From the NCBI RefSeq assembly GCF_900108365.1, contig NZ_FNWQ01000001.1, forward strand, positions 682,001 through 746,000: a DNA stretch of 64,000 nucleotides. Reading direction: 5' to 3'. Of this stretch, positions 7,466 through 15,057 are shown one piece after another. Source of the DNA: Chryseobacterium culicis (GTDB taxonomy: Bacteria > Bacteroidota > Bacteroidia > Flavobacteriales > Weeksellaceae). Within the stretch, counting starts at the first letter, position 1, and each line of letters opens with the position of its first letter. Under the pieces are notes generated by a model. That model saw nothing but the letters and a program-made list of their open reading frames with translations. It did no database searches and was not told the DNA's origin. The position numbers and the translations under genes are program-made.

Positions 7466-8602
7466 ATGAATTCAAAAATCTGGTTATCCTCTCCACACAT
7501 GGGAGGTAACGAACAAAAATATATCAATGAAGCTTTCGAAGAAAACTGGATCGCTCCATTAGGACCAAATGTTAACGGTTTTGAAGAAGACCTGGAAAAG
7601 TTCCTGAATCAGAACGTAAAGGTTGCCGCTTTATCAGCAGGAACAGCAGCTATTCACCTGGCTTTAATTGAAGCTGGTGTTCAGCATGGGGATGAGGTAA
7701 TTTGCCAGTCTATGACGTTTTCTGCATCGGCCAATCCAATAGCTTATTGTGGTGCCAATCCTGTTTTTGTAGACAGTGAACCAGATACATGGAATATGTG
7801 CCCGAAAGCATTGAGAGAAGCCATTGAAGACAGAATTCAGAAAGGTAAAAAACCAAAAGCTGTTATTGTTGTTCACCTATACGGAATGCCGGCAAAAATG
7901 GATGAAATTACCGCTATCGCTAAAGAATTTGGAATAGATTTGATTGAAGATGCTGCTGAGGCTTTGGGATCCACCTACAAAGGAAAGGCTTGCGGAACAT
8001 TCGGACGTTTCGGAGTGTTAAGCTTTAACGGAAATAAGATTATCACTACTTCAGGTGGGGGTGCACTGGTATGCCATACCCAGAAAGATAAGGATCAGAT
8101 TGTTTTCTTATCCACTCAGGCAAGGGATAATGCTCCTCACTATCAGCATTCACATATTGGTTTCAATTACAGAATGAGTAATGTTGTGGCAGGAATAGGA
8201 AGAGGACAAATGGAAGTTCTGAAAGATAGAGTTTCTGCCCGCAGAGCGATGCATGATTTCTACCTTGAAATTTTCAGTACTATTGAAGGAGTAACCGTAT
8301 TTACAGAACCAGATAGTGATTTTTATTCGAATCACTGGTTATCTGCAGTCATTGTTGATCCGGAAATTACCGGGAAGAACAGAGAAGGTTTAAGACTTGC
8401 TTTTTTAGAAGATAATATCGAGTCAAGACCACTATGGAAGCCCATGCATCTTCAGCCTGTTTTTGAATCTGCCCCTTATTACGGAGGAAACATTGCCGAA
8501 AAACTCTTCGATAACGGATTATGCCTTCCCTCAGGCTCTAATTTATCCGATGATGACAGAGAGAGAATAACAAAAGTAATCCATACTTACTTTGAAATTT
8601 AA
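7466..8602 (+). CDS. DegT/DnrJ/EryC1/StrS aminotransferase, PglE-like
   Basis: A 378-residue PLP-dependent sugar aminotransferase. The PLP lysine is Lys191 in FNGNKIITTSGGG, with the family landmarks SAGTAAIHLAL (57-67) and IEDAAEALGS (160-169). Lys rather than His at the Schiff-base position argues for transamination, not 3-dehydration of the RfbH/E1 type. It probably makes a 4-amino-4,6-dideoxy sugar from a UDP-4-keto sugar. The 4,6-dehydratase that would supply it is not in the window. PglE/PglD/PglC neighbourhoods match this gene, the acyltransferase and the next gene. Confidence 0.87.
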   Translation: MNSKIWLSSPHMGGNEQKYINEAFEENWIAPLGPNVNGFEEDLEKFLNQNVKVAALSAGTAAIHLALIEAGVQHGDEVICQSMTFSASANPIAYCGANPVFVDSEPDTWNMCPKALREAIEDRIQKGKKPKAVIVVHLYGMPAKMDEITAIAKEFGIDLIEDAAEALGSTYKGKACGTFGRFGVLSFNGNKIITTSGGGALVCHTQKDKDQIVFLSTQARDNAPHYQHSHIGFNYRMSNVVAGIGRGQMEVLKDRVSARRAMHDFYLEIFSTIEGVTVFTEPDSDFYSNHWLSAVIVDPEITGKNREGLRLAFLEDNIESRPLWKPMHLQPVFESAPYYGGNIAEKLFDNGLCLPSGSNLSDDDRERITKVIHTYFEI

Positions 8603-8616
8603 TAGTACACATTTGA

Positions 8617-9186
8617 ATGAATCAGTATAAATATTGGAAAGTAATTTTTGATTTTATATTAGCAGTAGTACTTGTGTTGCTGTTTATGCCAATACTGATC
8701 ATTTTGTTTGTGGTTGCAAGTCTGGACACATCTTCCAATGGTATTTTTTTTCAAACCCGGATAGGGCAGTACGGAAAACCATTTACTATTTTTAAGTTTA
8801 AAACAATTCATGAACATAAGAGAACATGCTCCGGAACAGGGCAGGCTCTCAGGAAATTTAAATTTGATGAACTTCCGCAGTTGTTTAATATTTTGAAAGG
8901 TGAAATGAGCTTTGTCGGACCCAGACCTGATATTGAAGGGTATTATGACAAACTTACCGGGAAAGACAGAAAAGTACTGGAACTCAAGCCAGGATTAACG
9001 TGTGAAGCAAGCATAAAATACAGAGATGAAGAAAATATTCTGAAAAATCAGAATGACCCATTAGCATATAATGATGAAATACTTTTCCCCAATAAAGTAA
9101 AAATGAATCTTGAATATTTTGAGACCATGTCTTTCAGAAATGACGTCAGGATTTTGTTTAAAACAGTAAAAACCGTATTGAAATAG
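8617..9186 (+). CDS. PglC-like phosphoglycosyl transferase (bacterial sugar transferase)
   Basis: A 189-residue monotopic phosphoglycosyl transferase. An N-terminal re-entrant membrane helix spans about residues 10-34. The catalytic Asp-Glu pair is at 84-85 in FDELPQLFN, followed by the conserved GEMSFVGPRPD. The short size is that of PglC/WcaJ catalytic cores. These enzymes move sugar-1-phosphate from a UDP-sugar to undecaprenyl phosphate and start glycan assembly. The linker between FKFKT and FDELPQ is short compared with what I recall of typical members. I infer that its donor is the acylated amino sugar made by this operon. Confidence 0.87.
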   Translation: MNQYKYWKVIFDFILAVVLVLLFMPILIILFVVASLDTSSNGIFFQTRIGQYGKPFTIFKFKTIHEHKRTCSGTGQALRKFKFDELPQLFNILKGEMSFVGPRPDIEGYYDKLTGKDRKVLELKPGLTCEASIKYRDEENILKNQNDPLAYNDEILFPNKVKMNLEYFETMSFRNDVRILFKTVKTVLK

Positions 9187-9191
9187 AATTT

Positions 9192-9737
9192 ATGAAAATT
9201 AAAGAAACTCCGCTTAAAGATTGCTATATCATAGAGCCTACCGTATTCGAAGATGATAGAGGATACTTCTTTGAAAAGTACAACGAAAAAAGATTCGAAG
9301 AACTTACAGGAATGAACGGGCACTTTGTGCAGGATAATATTTCCAAGTCTTCTTACGGAGTACTTAGAGGGCTGCACCTTCAGAAAGGAGAACATGCCCA
9401 GGCAAAACTGGTATCTTGTCTTGAGGGAAGCGTATGGGATGTAGCAGTAGATCTTAGAGAAGACTCCCCTACATTCGGGAAGTGGTTCGGTATTGAGCTT
9501 ACGGCTGAAAATAAACTGCAGCTGTATGTACCCAGAGGATTTGGACACGGTTTTTCAGTGTTAAGCACGAGCGCTGTATTCTCTTACAAATGCGACAATT
9601 TTTATAATAAAGAATCAGAAGGAAGCGTGAAATTCAATGATCCCGATCTTGGTATAGACTGGAAAATTGATGAAAAGGATGCCGTGCTTTCAGATAAAGA
9701 CCAGAATGCTCCCGGATTTAAAGAAAAAAACTTTTAA
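9192..9737 (+). CDS. rfbC: dTDP-4-dehydrorhamnose 3,5-epimerase
   Basis: A 181-residue RmlC/RfbC of normal family length. It shows the cupin core with VLRGLHLQ, the GSVWDVAVDLR segment and PRGFGHGF. It converts dTDP-4-keto-6-deoxyglucose to the L-lyxo form on the way to dTDP-L-rhamnose. rfbA, rfbB and rfbD are not visible here. It follows the sugar transferase by 5 bases and ends the polysaccharide operon before a strong terminator. Its presence suggests L-rhamnose in the glycan. Confidence 0.93.
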   Translation: MKIKETPLKDCYIIEPTVFEDDRGYFFEKYNEKRFEELTGMNGHFVQDNISKSSYGVLRGLHLQKGEHAQAKLVSCLEGSVWDVAVDLREDSPTFGKWFGIELTAENKLQLYVPRGFGHGFSVLSTSAVFSYKCDNFYNKESEGSVKFNDPDLGIDWKIDEKDAVLSDKDQNAPGFKEKNF

Positions 9738-9750
9738 AGTATATCCCTGA

Positions 9751-9780
9751 AAACCACTTTTCTAAAGTGGTTTTATTTTT
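9751..9780 (+). terminator. Rho-independent terminator after rfbC
   Basis: Perfect 10-bp stem AAACCACTTT / AAAGTGGTTT with a 3-base loop, followed by a T-rich tract. It ends the polysaccharide operon. Confidence 0.88.
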
Positions 9781-9813
9781 TGATCCTTAACTCTTCAATA
9801 TTTTGTATCTTTG
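9779..9813 (+). promoter_or_regulatory. rimO promoter (TTTG, 23 bp, TATCTTTG)
   Basis: TTTG at 9779-9782 and TATCTTTG at 9806-9813 fit the Bacteroidota -33/-7 consensus. A TTG codon inside the -7 element could be misread as the rimO start. Confidence 0.65.
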
Positions 9814-9832
9814 CAGACTCAAAATCAAAACG

Positions 9833-11134
9833 ATGCGTACAAAATCTGTAGGGAAGAAGAAAATCAATGTAGTCACTCTTGGATGTTCCAAGAATGTATA
9901 CGATTCTGAAGTATTAATGAGCCAGCTGAAAGCCAATGGAAAAGAAGTGGTTCACGAAGACCGTGGTGACATTGTTGTCATCAATACCTGCGGATTTATT
10001 GATAATGCCAAAGAAGAGTCTATCAATACCATTCTTGATTATGTAGAGGCTAAAAACAGGGGAGAGGTTGAAAAAGTATTCGTTACAGGATGTCTTTCAG
10101 AAAGATATAAACCGGATTTGATTAAAGAAATTCCGGATGTAGACCAGTACTTCGGGACCAGAGATCTTCCCATGCTCCTGAAACACCTTGGAGCAGATTA
10201 TAAACATGAGCTGGTAGGAGAAAGACTGACCACTACTCCTAAACATTATGCATATCTTAAAATTTCGGAAGGATGTGACAGGCCATGTTCTTTCTGTGCA
10301 ATTCCGCTCATGAGAGGGGGACACATTTCCACTCCCATCGAAAAATTAGTTTCCGAGGCTCAGAAATTAGCGAAAAAAGGAACAAGGGAACTCATTCTTA
10401 TTGCACAGGATCTTACCTATTATGGTCTGGATCTTTATAAAAAAAGGGCATTAGGTGATCTTCTGAAGGAATTGGTAAAAGTAGAAGGTATAGAATGGAT
10501 TCGTCTTCATTATGCCTTCCCGAGCGGTTTTCCTGAAGATGTTCTGGATATTATCCGGGAAGAACCTAAAGTCTGTAACTATATAGATATTCCTCTTCAG
10601 CATATCAATTCAGATTTATTGAAATCTATGAAAAGAGGAACTACCCACGAAAAAACGGATGCTCTTTTAGGAAAATTCAGAGAAAAGGTTCCCGATATGG
10701 CCATTCGAACTACGCTTATCGTAGGATATCCCGGTGAAACAGAAGAAATATTCCAGGAACTTAAGGATTGGGTAAGAGAACAGAAGTTTGACAGATTAGG
10801 CTGCTTCACGTATTCTCATGAAGAAAATACTACTGCCCATGTATTGGATGACAATATTCCGCAGGAAGTAAAAGAGGCCAGGGTAGAAGAAATTATGGAA
10901 CTGCAGTCTCAGATTTCGTGGGAAAAGAATCAGGAAAAAATAGGTAAAATTTTCAGATGTATTTTTGACCGTAAAGAAGGAAATTATTTCATCGGAAGAA
11001 CAGAGTATGACTCTCCCGATGTAGACAATACCGTATTGGTTTCTGCCGAAGATACTTATATTTCAATAGGTGAGTTCGCAGAGGTCAGAATTACTTCAGC
11101 GGAAGAGTTTGACTTATATGGAGAATTAGTGTAG
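9833..11134 (+). CDS. rimO: Ribosomal protein S12 methylthiotransferase RimO
   Basis: A 433-residue radical-SAM enzyme that methylthiolates Asp of ribosomal protein S12. The N-terminal cluster cysteines are Cys18 (GCSKN), Cys53 (NTCGF) and Cys87 (TGCL). The radical-SAM motif Cys148-x3-Cys152-x2-Cys155 lies in EGCDRPCSFC. A C-terminal TRAM domain follows. I take ATG at 9833 as the start: the frame extends to a TTG at 9803, but that lies inside the promoter element and would not be transcribed. Confidence 0.95.
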   Translation: MRTKSVGKKKINVVTLGCSKNVYDSEVLMSQLKANGKEVVHEDRGDIVVINTCGFIDNAKEESINTILDYVEAKNRGEVEKVFVTGCLSERYKPDLIKEIPDVDQYFGTRDLPMLLKHLGADYKHELVGERLTTTPKHYAYLKISEGCDRPCSFCAIPLMRGGHISTPIEKLVSEAQKLAKKGTRELILIAQDLTYYGLDLYKKRALGDLLKELVKVEGIEWIRLHYAFPSGFPEDVLDIIREEPKVCNYIDIPLQHINSDLLKSMKRGTTHEKTDALLGKFREKVPDMAIRTTLIVGYPGETEEIFQELKDWVREQKFDRLGCFTYSHEENTTAHVLDDNIPQEVKEARVEEIMELQSQISWEKNQEKIGKIFRCIFDRKEGNYFIGRTEYDSPDVDNTVLVSAEDTYISIGEFAEVRITSAEEFDLYGELV

Positions 11135-11504
11135 CTAACTTGTTATTAATCAGTCGGAAGTGAAGTTCATAAAATTAATATATTAATAAATTTTAACATA
11201 GAATTTTCTCTGCTGTCTGTTTTTATATATCTGACAATCAAATTGTTAATATTTTGCAGAATTAAGATTTTTTAATTTTCTTTTTTTAATTATTAAAATT
11301 TGAAAATTATGTCTTAAATTTGCGCAATAAGCAATATTTTTAAATAATATGCTTTCAATGAGTTAATCATTAAAATGGGAGTAAAACTTAATTTTAACAG
11401 TTATAATAGAGTTTTAGTTTCAATATGATATTCACAAGTTGGGATGCATTTCCTTTTTGGAAATATTGATGAAAAAAAATGTAATTAAAAATCTTTAAAA
11501 ACTT
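11135..11504 (+). other. Intergenic region before the tandem secreted proteins
   Basis: A 370-bp AT-rich gap. It contains a TAAATTTG element at 11315-11322, leaving a leader of about 180 bases. I see no ORF, terminator or recognisable RNA. Confidence 0.45.
11315..11322 (+). promoter_or_regulatory. Bacteroidota -7 element (TAAATTTG)
   Basis: Exact TAnnTTTG match. The nearest upstream TTTG is only 12 bases away, closer than consensus. Candidate promoter for the two secreted proteins. Confidence 0.4.
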
Positions 11505-12152
11505 ATGAAAAAAATTTTATTAACAGCAATTATGCTTGTTGGCCTTTCGGCTTTTTCTAAGGCTCAGACTACAGGGCGAGTGGGGATTAACACGACCACG
11601 CCTGCCGCAACACTGGACGTAGTAGCAACTACTACGGATAATACCAGACCTGATGCCTTACTAGTCCCTCGTATGACAAGATCTCAGTTGTATGCAAAAG
11701 ATGCAGCTTATACGGCTGCTCAAAATGGTGCACTTGCTTTCGTTACTACAATTGACGGAACGGCTACAACTAAAACAGCTAATGTTACAGCTGTAGGATT
11801 TTATTACTATGACTCTGTATCTTCTACTTGGATTGCTGTAGGTGCTGGCAGCACAGCGGCAGCTCCTCCTACTTACAGAACTGTTGCAGGATCTGCAAGC
11901 ATGGTAATTCTTCCAAGTGATTTGGGGAATGTAGTATTGTTTTCAGGTGGTGTAGCTGGACAGATCCAATTACCTACTCCTACTGCAGCTATGGTTGGAA
12001 AGAAGTTAACGCTTATATCAATTGATGGACTTCAGCACAATTTGACTAACTTGAATACTAATTATTTAACAAAATCATTATCTGTTTTGCAGCAGTTTGG
12101 ATCTGAGTTTATTACAGACGGTACTAACTGGTATGCATTAGGAGGACAATAA
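11505..12152 (+). CDS. Secreted protein with GINT-type head motif, unknown function
   Basis: A 215-residue protein with a Sec signal peptide (MKKILLTAIMLVGL..., cleavage probably near residue 20). The mature start RVGINTTTPAATLDV is the motif found at the head of many flavobacterial secreted proteins and resembles phage tail-fibre heads. Further features are LLVPRMTRSQL and the aromatic strand GFYYYDSVSSTWIAVG. It is rich in Thr, Ala and Ser. I do not recognise a characterised function; a surface or matrix protein is possible. It pairs with the next gene, 34 bases away. Confidence 0.7.
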   Translation: MKKILLTAIMLVGLSAFSKAQTTGRVGINTTTPAATLDVVATTTDNTRPDALLVPRMTRSQLYAKDAAYTAAQNGALAFVTTIDGTATTKTANVTAVGFYYYDSVSSTWIAVGAGSTAAAPPTYRTVAGSASMVILPSDLGNVVLFSGGVAGQIQLPTPTAAMVGKKLTLISIDGLQHNLTNLNTNYLTKSLSVLQQFGSEFITDGTNWYALGGQ

Positions 12153-12186
12153 TTACAAACACAATAATTTAAAATTTAAATTTAAG

Positions 12187-12897
12187 ATGAAAAATATAAA
12201 GTCTACTATAGCTGCTGTTATGTTATCCGTTTTAGGAAGTTACATGAGCGCACAGATTAAAGGTAATCAAACTTTTGGAGATAATACAATTCAGGCTTCT
12301 TCAGCTTTTTTAGATGCTTCTTCAACTGCTAACGTTACTGCTGCTAATTTAGGTAAAGGATTTATTTTCCCTAGAGCTGATATCACCCAATTAGCATTAG
12401 CTAATCAAGGTACATTATATAATGCTGGTAATAACCCAAACAGGTTTGACGGCATGATTGTTTACAATACAGCATCTACTGGTACTGCAGCTAGCGGAAC
12501 TTTATCAGAGCCGATTTTTCCTGGGTTTTGGTACTATGATAATAAAACAACAAACCCTACAGGTGGGGTATGGAGACCAATCGCAAATGCTGGTACTAGA
12601 GAAAATATTCTTACCACTGAGACGGTTACCAACAGACAAATTAACAGTGCACAGGTATACGGTATAAAAGGAACTTTTGCTGCAAGTGGTACAAGTACTT
12701 CAGTTACAATTCCTGCTCCAACGGGAATGACTGCTATGTATGCAATTACTATTTATAAAGCTGGTAGTAATACGGTATATTCTAGAGAACTATATTCATA
12801 CGACCCAGCTACAGGAGCTGCTGTTACAGGATCTCCTAGTATGTCTGTAGTATATCCTAATGGAACTTATGACTATGTTCTGGAATATTTAAAATAA
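12187..12897 (+). CDS. Secreted protein, unknown function, partner of the preceding gene
   Basis: A 236-residue protein with a signal peptide ending near SAQ (about residue 22). It has the same layout as its neighbour: an LGKGFIFPRADIT segment matching LLVPRMTR, an FDGMIVYNTAS strand and an aromatic PGFWYYDN...W patch. The C-terminal part (about 155-236) is a distinct beta-rich domain without a neighbour equivalent. The two probably form one transcription unit, closed by the terminator at 12921. Function unknown. Confidence 0.7.
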   Translation: MKNIKSTIAAVMLSVLGSYMSAQIKGNQTFGDNTIQASSAFLDASSTANVTAANLGKGFIFPRADITQLALANQGTLYNAGNNPNRFDGMIVYNTASTGTAASGTLSEPIFPGFWYYDNKTTNPTGGVWRPIANAGTRENILTTETVTNRQINSAQVYGIKGTFAASGTSTSVTIPAPTGMTAMYAITIYKAGSNTVYSRELYSYDPATGAAVTGSPSMSVVYPNGTYDYVLEYLK

Positions 12898-12920
12898 ATA
12901 ATTTATTTAAGTACAGATAT

Positions 12921-12948
12921 AAAACCAATGAGAAATCATTGGTTTTTT
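12921..12948 (+). terminator. Rho-independent terminator
   Basis: An 11-bp perfect stem AAAACCAATGA / TCATTGGTTTT with a GAAA tetraloop and a T tract. It ends the secreted-protein pair. Confidence 0.88.
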
Positions 12949-13269
12949 ATATTTTACGAGATTTGCGTTCATTTGTTTTGACGGGTAATTCATCACCAGC
13001 AATTCGTTTTTTAATGATTTGAGAAAAAATTCGGAGCAGTGCATTGACTTTTGAATTTTAACAAAATGAGCGATGTTAAAATTTAATTCAGAAATCATAT
13101 TGTAGGGGACTAAACCGCTTCTGAAAGAAACTATTTTCAAGATCCTGCTTTTAAGACTTTACATAGTAAATGTAGATTGTATAGGTTTTATTTTAACTTT
13201 AGCAATTTTGCAATATATTGATTATCAGTATTTTTTAAAATCACAAGATTTAAATTATGCACAAATTAG

Positions 13270-13393
13270 TTAATTATGTTAACTTTTTGCAAGTTTTTTT
13301 AACACTTTTTAACAATGTGGCTCAAAACCCCTATTCATAAGGGATTACAACGTTTGTTAACATTTTATTAACATTTGGTTAACTATTTTTAAC
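13270..13393 (+). promoter_or_regulatory. Helically phased TTAAC array
   Basis: Seven exact TTAAC motifs, all in the same orientation, start at 13279, 13299, 13309, 13357, 13368, 13379 and 13389. A TTAAT variant starts at 13270. Most intervals are 10, 11 or 20 bases, so the motifs face one side of the helix. The array ends about 30 bases before the rlpA -7 element. Candidate multi-site operator or bent DNA. Confidence 0.5.
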
Positions 13394-13424
13394 ATATCAA
13401 ATAGGGTTTTATAAAGATTCCTGA

Positions 13425-13432
13425 TACATTTG
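13425..13432 (+). promoter_or_regulatory. rlpA -7 element (TACATTTG)
   Basis: Exact TAnnTTTG match 27 bases before the rlpA ATG. No TTG is seen at -33, which fits an activated promoter using the upstream TTAAC array. Confidence 0.5.
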
Positions 13433-13459
13433 CTCCGTCAAAACCAATAAAAGTTCAAA

Positions 13460-13831
13460 ATGATGAAAAGATTCATTCTCGTAATCATAATGATGATTTC
13501 AACCCTGGGTGTTTATTCTTTTACGAGTAATGCCTTAGATGCGAAAAAAACAAGTTATGCATCGTACTACCACGATAAATTTAACGGTAGAAAAACCGCT
13601 AGCGGAGAAATCTTTGATAACTCAAAGTTTACCGCAGCAAACAGAACGCTTCCATTTGGAACAAACGTTAAGGTTACCAACCTTAAGAATGGTAAAGAGG
13701 TAATAGTGAGAATTAATGACAGAGGGCCTTTCCATTCATCAAGATCTTTAGATATGTCTAAAGCAGCGTTCGATGAGATCGGAGATACCAATCACGGTAC
13801 AATTCCGGTTGAATATGAAATTGTCGATTAA
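13460..13831 (+). CDS. rlpA: RlpA-like double-psi beta-barrel protein (septal ring type)
   Basis: A 123-residue exported protein: signal peptide about 1-26, then a single double-psi beta-barrel with ASYYHDKFNGRKTASGE, LPFGTNVKV and RINDRGPF. RlpA proteins of this fold cleave stem peptide-free peptidoglycan at the septum. The usual SPOR domain is absent. The motif normally read AAHxTLPxG is AANRTLPFG here, with Asn where several active RlpA proteins have His, so lytic activity is not certain. Confidence 0.82.
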   Translation: MMKRFILVIIMMISTLGVYSFTSNALDAKKTSYASYYHDKFNGRKTASGEIFDNSKFTAANRTLPFGTNVKVTNLKNGKEVIVRINDRGPFHSSRSLDMSKAAFDEIGDTNHGTIPVEYEIVD

Positions 13832-13850
13832 TTTTATGATTTAAATTAAA

Positions 13851-13880
13851 AAAAAGCCAGCTATTCAGCTGGCTTTTTGT
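13851..13880. terminator. Bidirectional terminator between rlpA and xth
   Basis: A 12-bp perfect stem AAAAAGCCAGCT / AGCTGGCTTTTT with an ATTC loop. A and T tracts on both sides suit both converging genes. Confidence 0.88.
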
Positions 13881-13900
13881 ATGCGCTAATATTTTGTGGA

Positions 13901-14665
13901 TTATATATCCAATTCCAGTAAAGCAGGACAATGGTCAGAATGTACGGCCTCTTTTAAAATAGCAGCCCTCGAGAGCTTATCTTTTAAACTGTAAGAAGTA
14001 AAGTTATAATCCAGTCTCCAGCCCTTATTTCTTTCTCTTGAATTCTGTCGGTAGCTCCACCAGGTATAATTATCAGGATTACTGTTGAAAAATCTGAAAC
14101 TGTCTATCAGTTCACATTCATTCATAAAATTCGTCATCCATTCTCTTTCCATAGGAAGGAAGCCCGAAACGTTTTTTAAACCAATAGGATTGTGAATATC
14201 AATTGCTTCATGGCAGATATTAAAATCACCGGATATAATAAGATTGGGAATTTCTTTCTTTAAATTTTTGATGTACTCAAGAAAGTCATGGCAAAACTGC
14301 ATTTTGAAATCCAGCCTCTCGATATTGGAAGCAGAAGGAACATACACAGAAATAGCTGAAAAGCCATCAAAATCTGCACGGATGATTCTCCCTTCATTAT
14401 CGTAACTTTCGATACCGCAGCCATACTCCACGTGATTAGGTTTGATTTTTGAGGCAATTCCGACTCCACTGTAGCCTTTTCTGACCGCCGAATGCCAATA
14501 ACTGTGGTAACCCAGTTTTTCAAGGCTTTCAATGTCGATCTGATCGTTTCCGGCTTTACTTTCCTGAATACAGATAATATCCGGATCGGCAACTTTTAAC
14601 CAGCCTAAAAAATCTTTAGTGAAGGCAGCCCTGATTCCATTCACGTTGTAAGTAATTAATCTCAT
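13901..14665 (-). CDS. xth: Exodeoxyribonuclease III / AP endonuclease
   Basis: A 254-residue ExoIII-family nuclease of normal length. It shows NVNGIRAA, the metal-binding Glu in IQESKA, SGDFNICH, TWWSYR and the terminal catalytic SDHCP. It acts in base excision repair of abasic sites. The start overlaps the stop of the YciI gene by one base, so the two are probably co-transcribed. Confidence 0.93.
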   Translation of the reverse strand: MRLITYNVNGIRAAFTKDFLGWLKVADPDIICIQESKAGNDQIDIESLEKLGYHSYWHSAVRKGYSGVGIASKIKPNHVEYGCGIESYDNEGRIIRADFDGFSAISVYVPSASNIERLDFKMQFCHDFLEYIKNLKKEIPNLIISGDFNICHEAIDIHNPIGLKNVSGFLPMEREWMTNFMNECELIDSFRFFNSNPDNYTWWSYRQNSRERNKGWRLDYNFTSYSLKDKLSRAAILKEAVHSDHCPALLELDI

Positions 14666-14955
14666 TAGTCTTCTATAAAAAGTTTAAAATTTTCATTGTA
14701 TTTTGAAGGAATAAATTCCGTAATCTCATAATCTGCGATCTGATGAACATAAAAAGGGTCTTCGGAGATGATGTGTTCAATGTCATTTTGAGACGCTGCA
14801 TTCGCGATGATGATACCTCCTGTTCTGGGTTCCTTTCTTCCTGAAGCTATAAAATTTCCTGATTCATAATATTTATTAAGGAAAATATTATGTTGAGGAA
14901 TATGCTGTTCTACATTTTCTATAGAACTCTTGTAGGTAAGCGAAATAATAAACAT
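14665..14955 (-). CDS. YciI family protein
   Basis: A 96-residue alpha-beta protein of the YciI-like fold (dimeric ferredoxin-like). It shows GRKEPRTGGIII and the DPFYVHQIADYEI segment typical of the family, whose putative catalytic His-Asp pair includes this DPF region. Cellular role unknown. It is the upstream member of a two-gene unit with xth. Confidence 0.85.
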   Translation of the reverse strand: MFIISLTYKSSIENVEQHIPQHNIFLNKYYESGNFIASGRKEPRTGGIIIANAASQNDIEHIISEDPFYVHQIADYEITEFIPSKYNENFKLFIED

Positions 14956-15001
14956 GATTTATTTTTTACGAAGATATGAAGTATAATAAACAGGCAGAAA
15001 T

Positions 15002-15038
15002 AAAAAAGCCGGTTTTGAATTTCAAAGCCGACTTTTTT
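15002..15038 (-). terminator. Terminator after the MliC-like lipoprotein gene
   Basis: A long stem AAAAAGTCGGCTTTGAA / TTCAAAACCGGCTTTTT on the minus strand with one mismatch and a T tract. Confidence 0.75.
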
Positions 15039-15057
15039 ATAGGATTATAAAGTGATT

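Larger units (their letters stand above)
12949..13459 (+). other. Long intergenic region upstream of rlpA
   Basis: About 510 bp without a credible gene. The first half has no visible signal; a 77-codon minus-strand ORF there is not convincing. The second half holds the phased TTAAC array (13270-13393) and a TACATTTG promoter element. Confidence 0.5.

Noticed and set aside
7466..8602. DegT enzyme plus the FAD/2Fe-2S reductase as an E1/E3 3-deoxysugar system
   Set aside because: E1 dehydrases carry His in place of the PLP lysine and bind a 2Fe-2S cluster. This protein has Lys191 and no suitable cysteine set, and the reductase has its ferredoxin domain at the C-terminus, unlike E3.
9048..9548. 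166-codon minus-strand ORF across the PglC-like and rfbC genes
   Set aside because: Antisense to two well-supported genes, with low-complexity translation.
12187..12897. Tandem secreted proteins as phage tail genes of a prophage
   Set aside because: Both have Sec signal peptides, and no other phage genes, integrase or att sites are present in the window.
12907..13140. 77-codon minus-strand ORF upstream of rlpA
   Set aside because: No recognisable domain, signal or promoter, and it overlaps the terminator region of the preceding unit. It is probably chance.
13270..13393. TTAAC array as a CRISPR or replication origin
   Set aside because: Units are 5 bases at 10-11 base spacing, with no long repeats or unique spacers. 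No DnaA-box cluster (TTATNCACA) or dnaA/dnaN gene is nearby.
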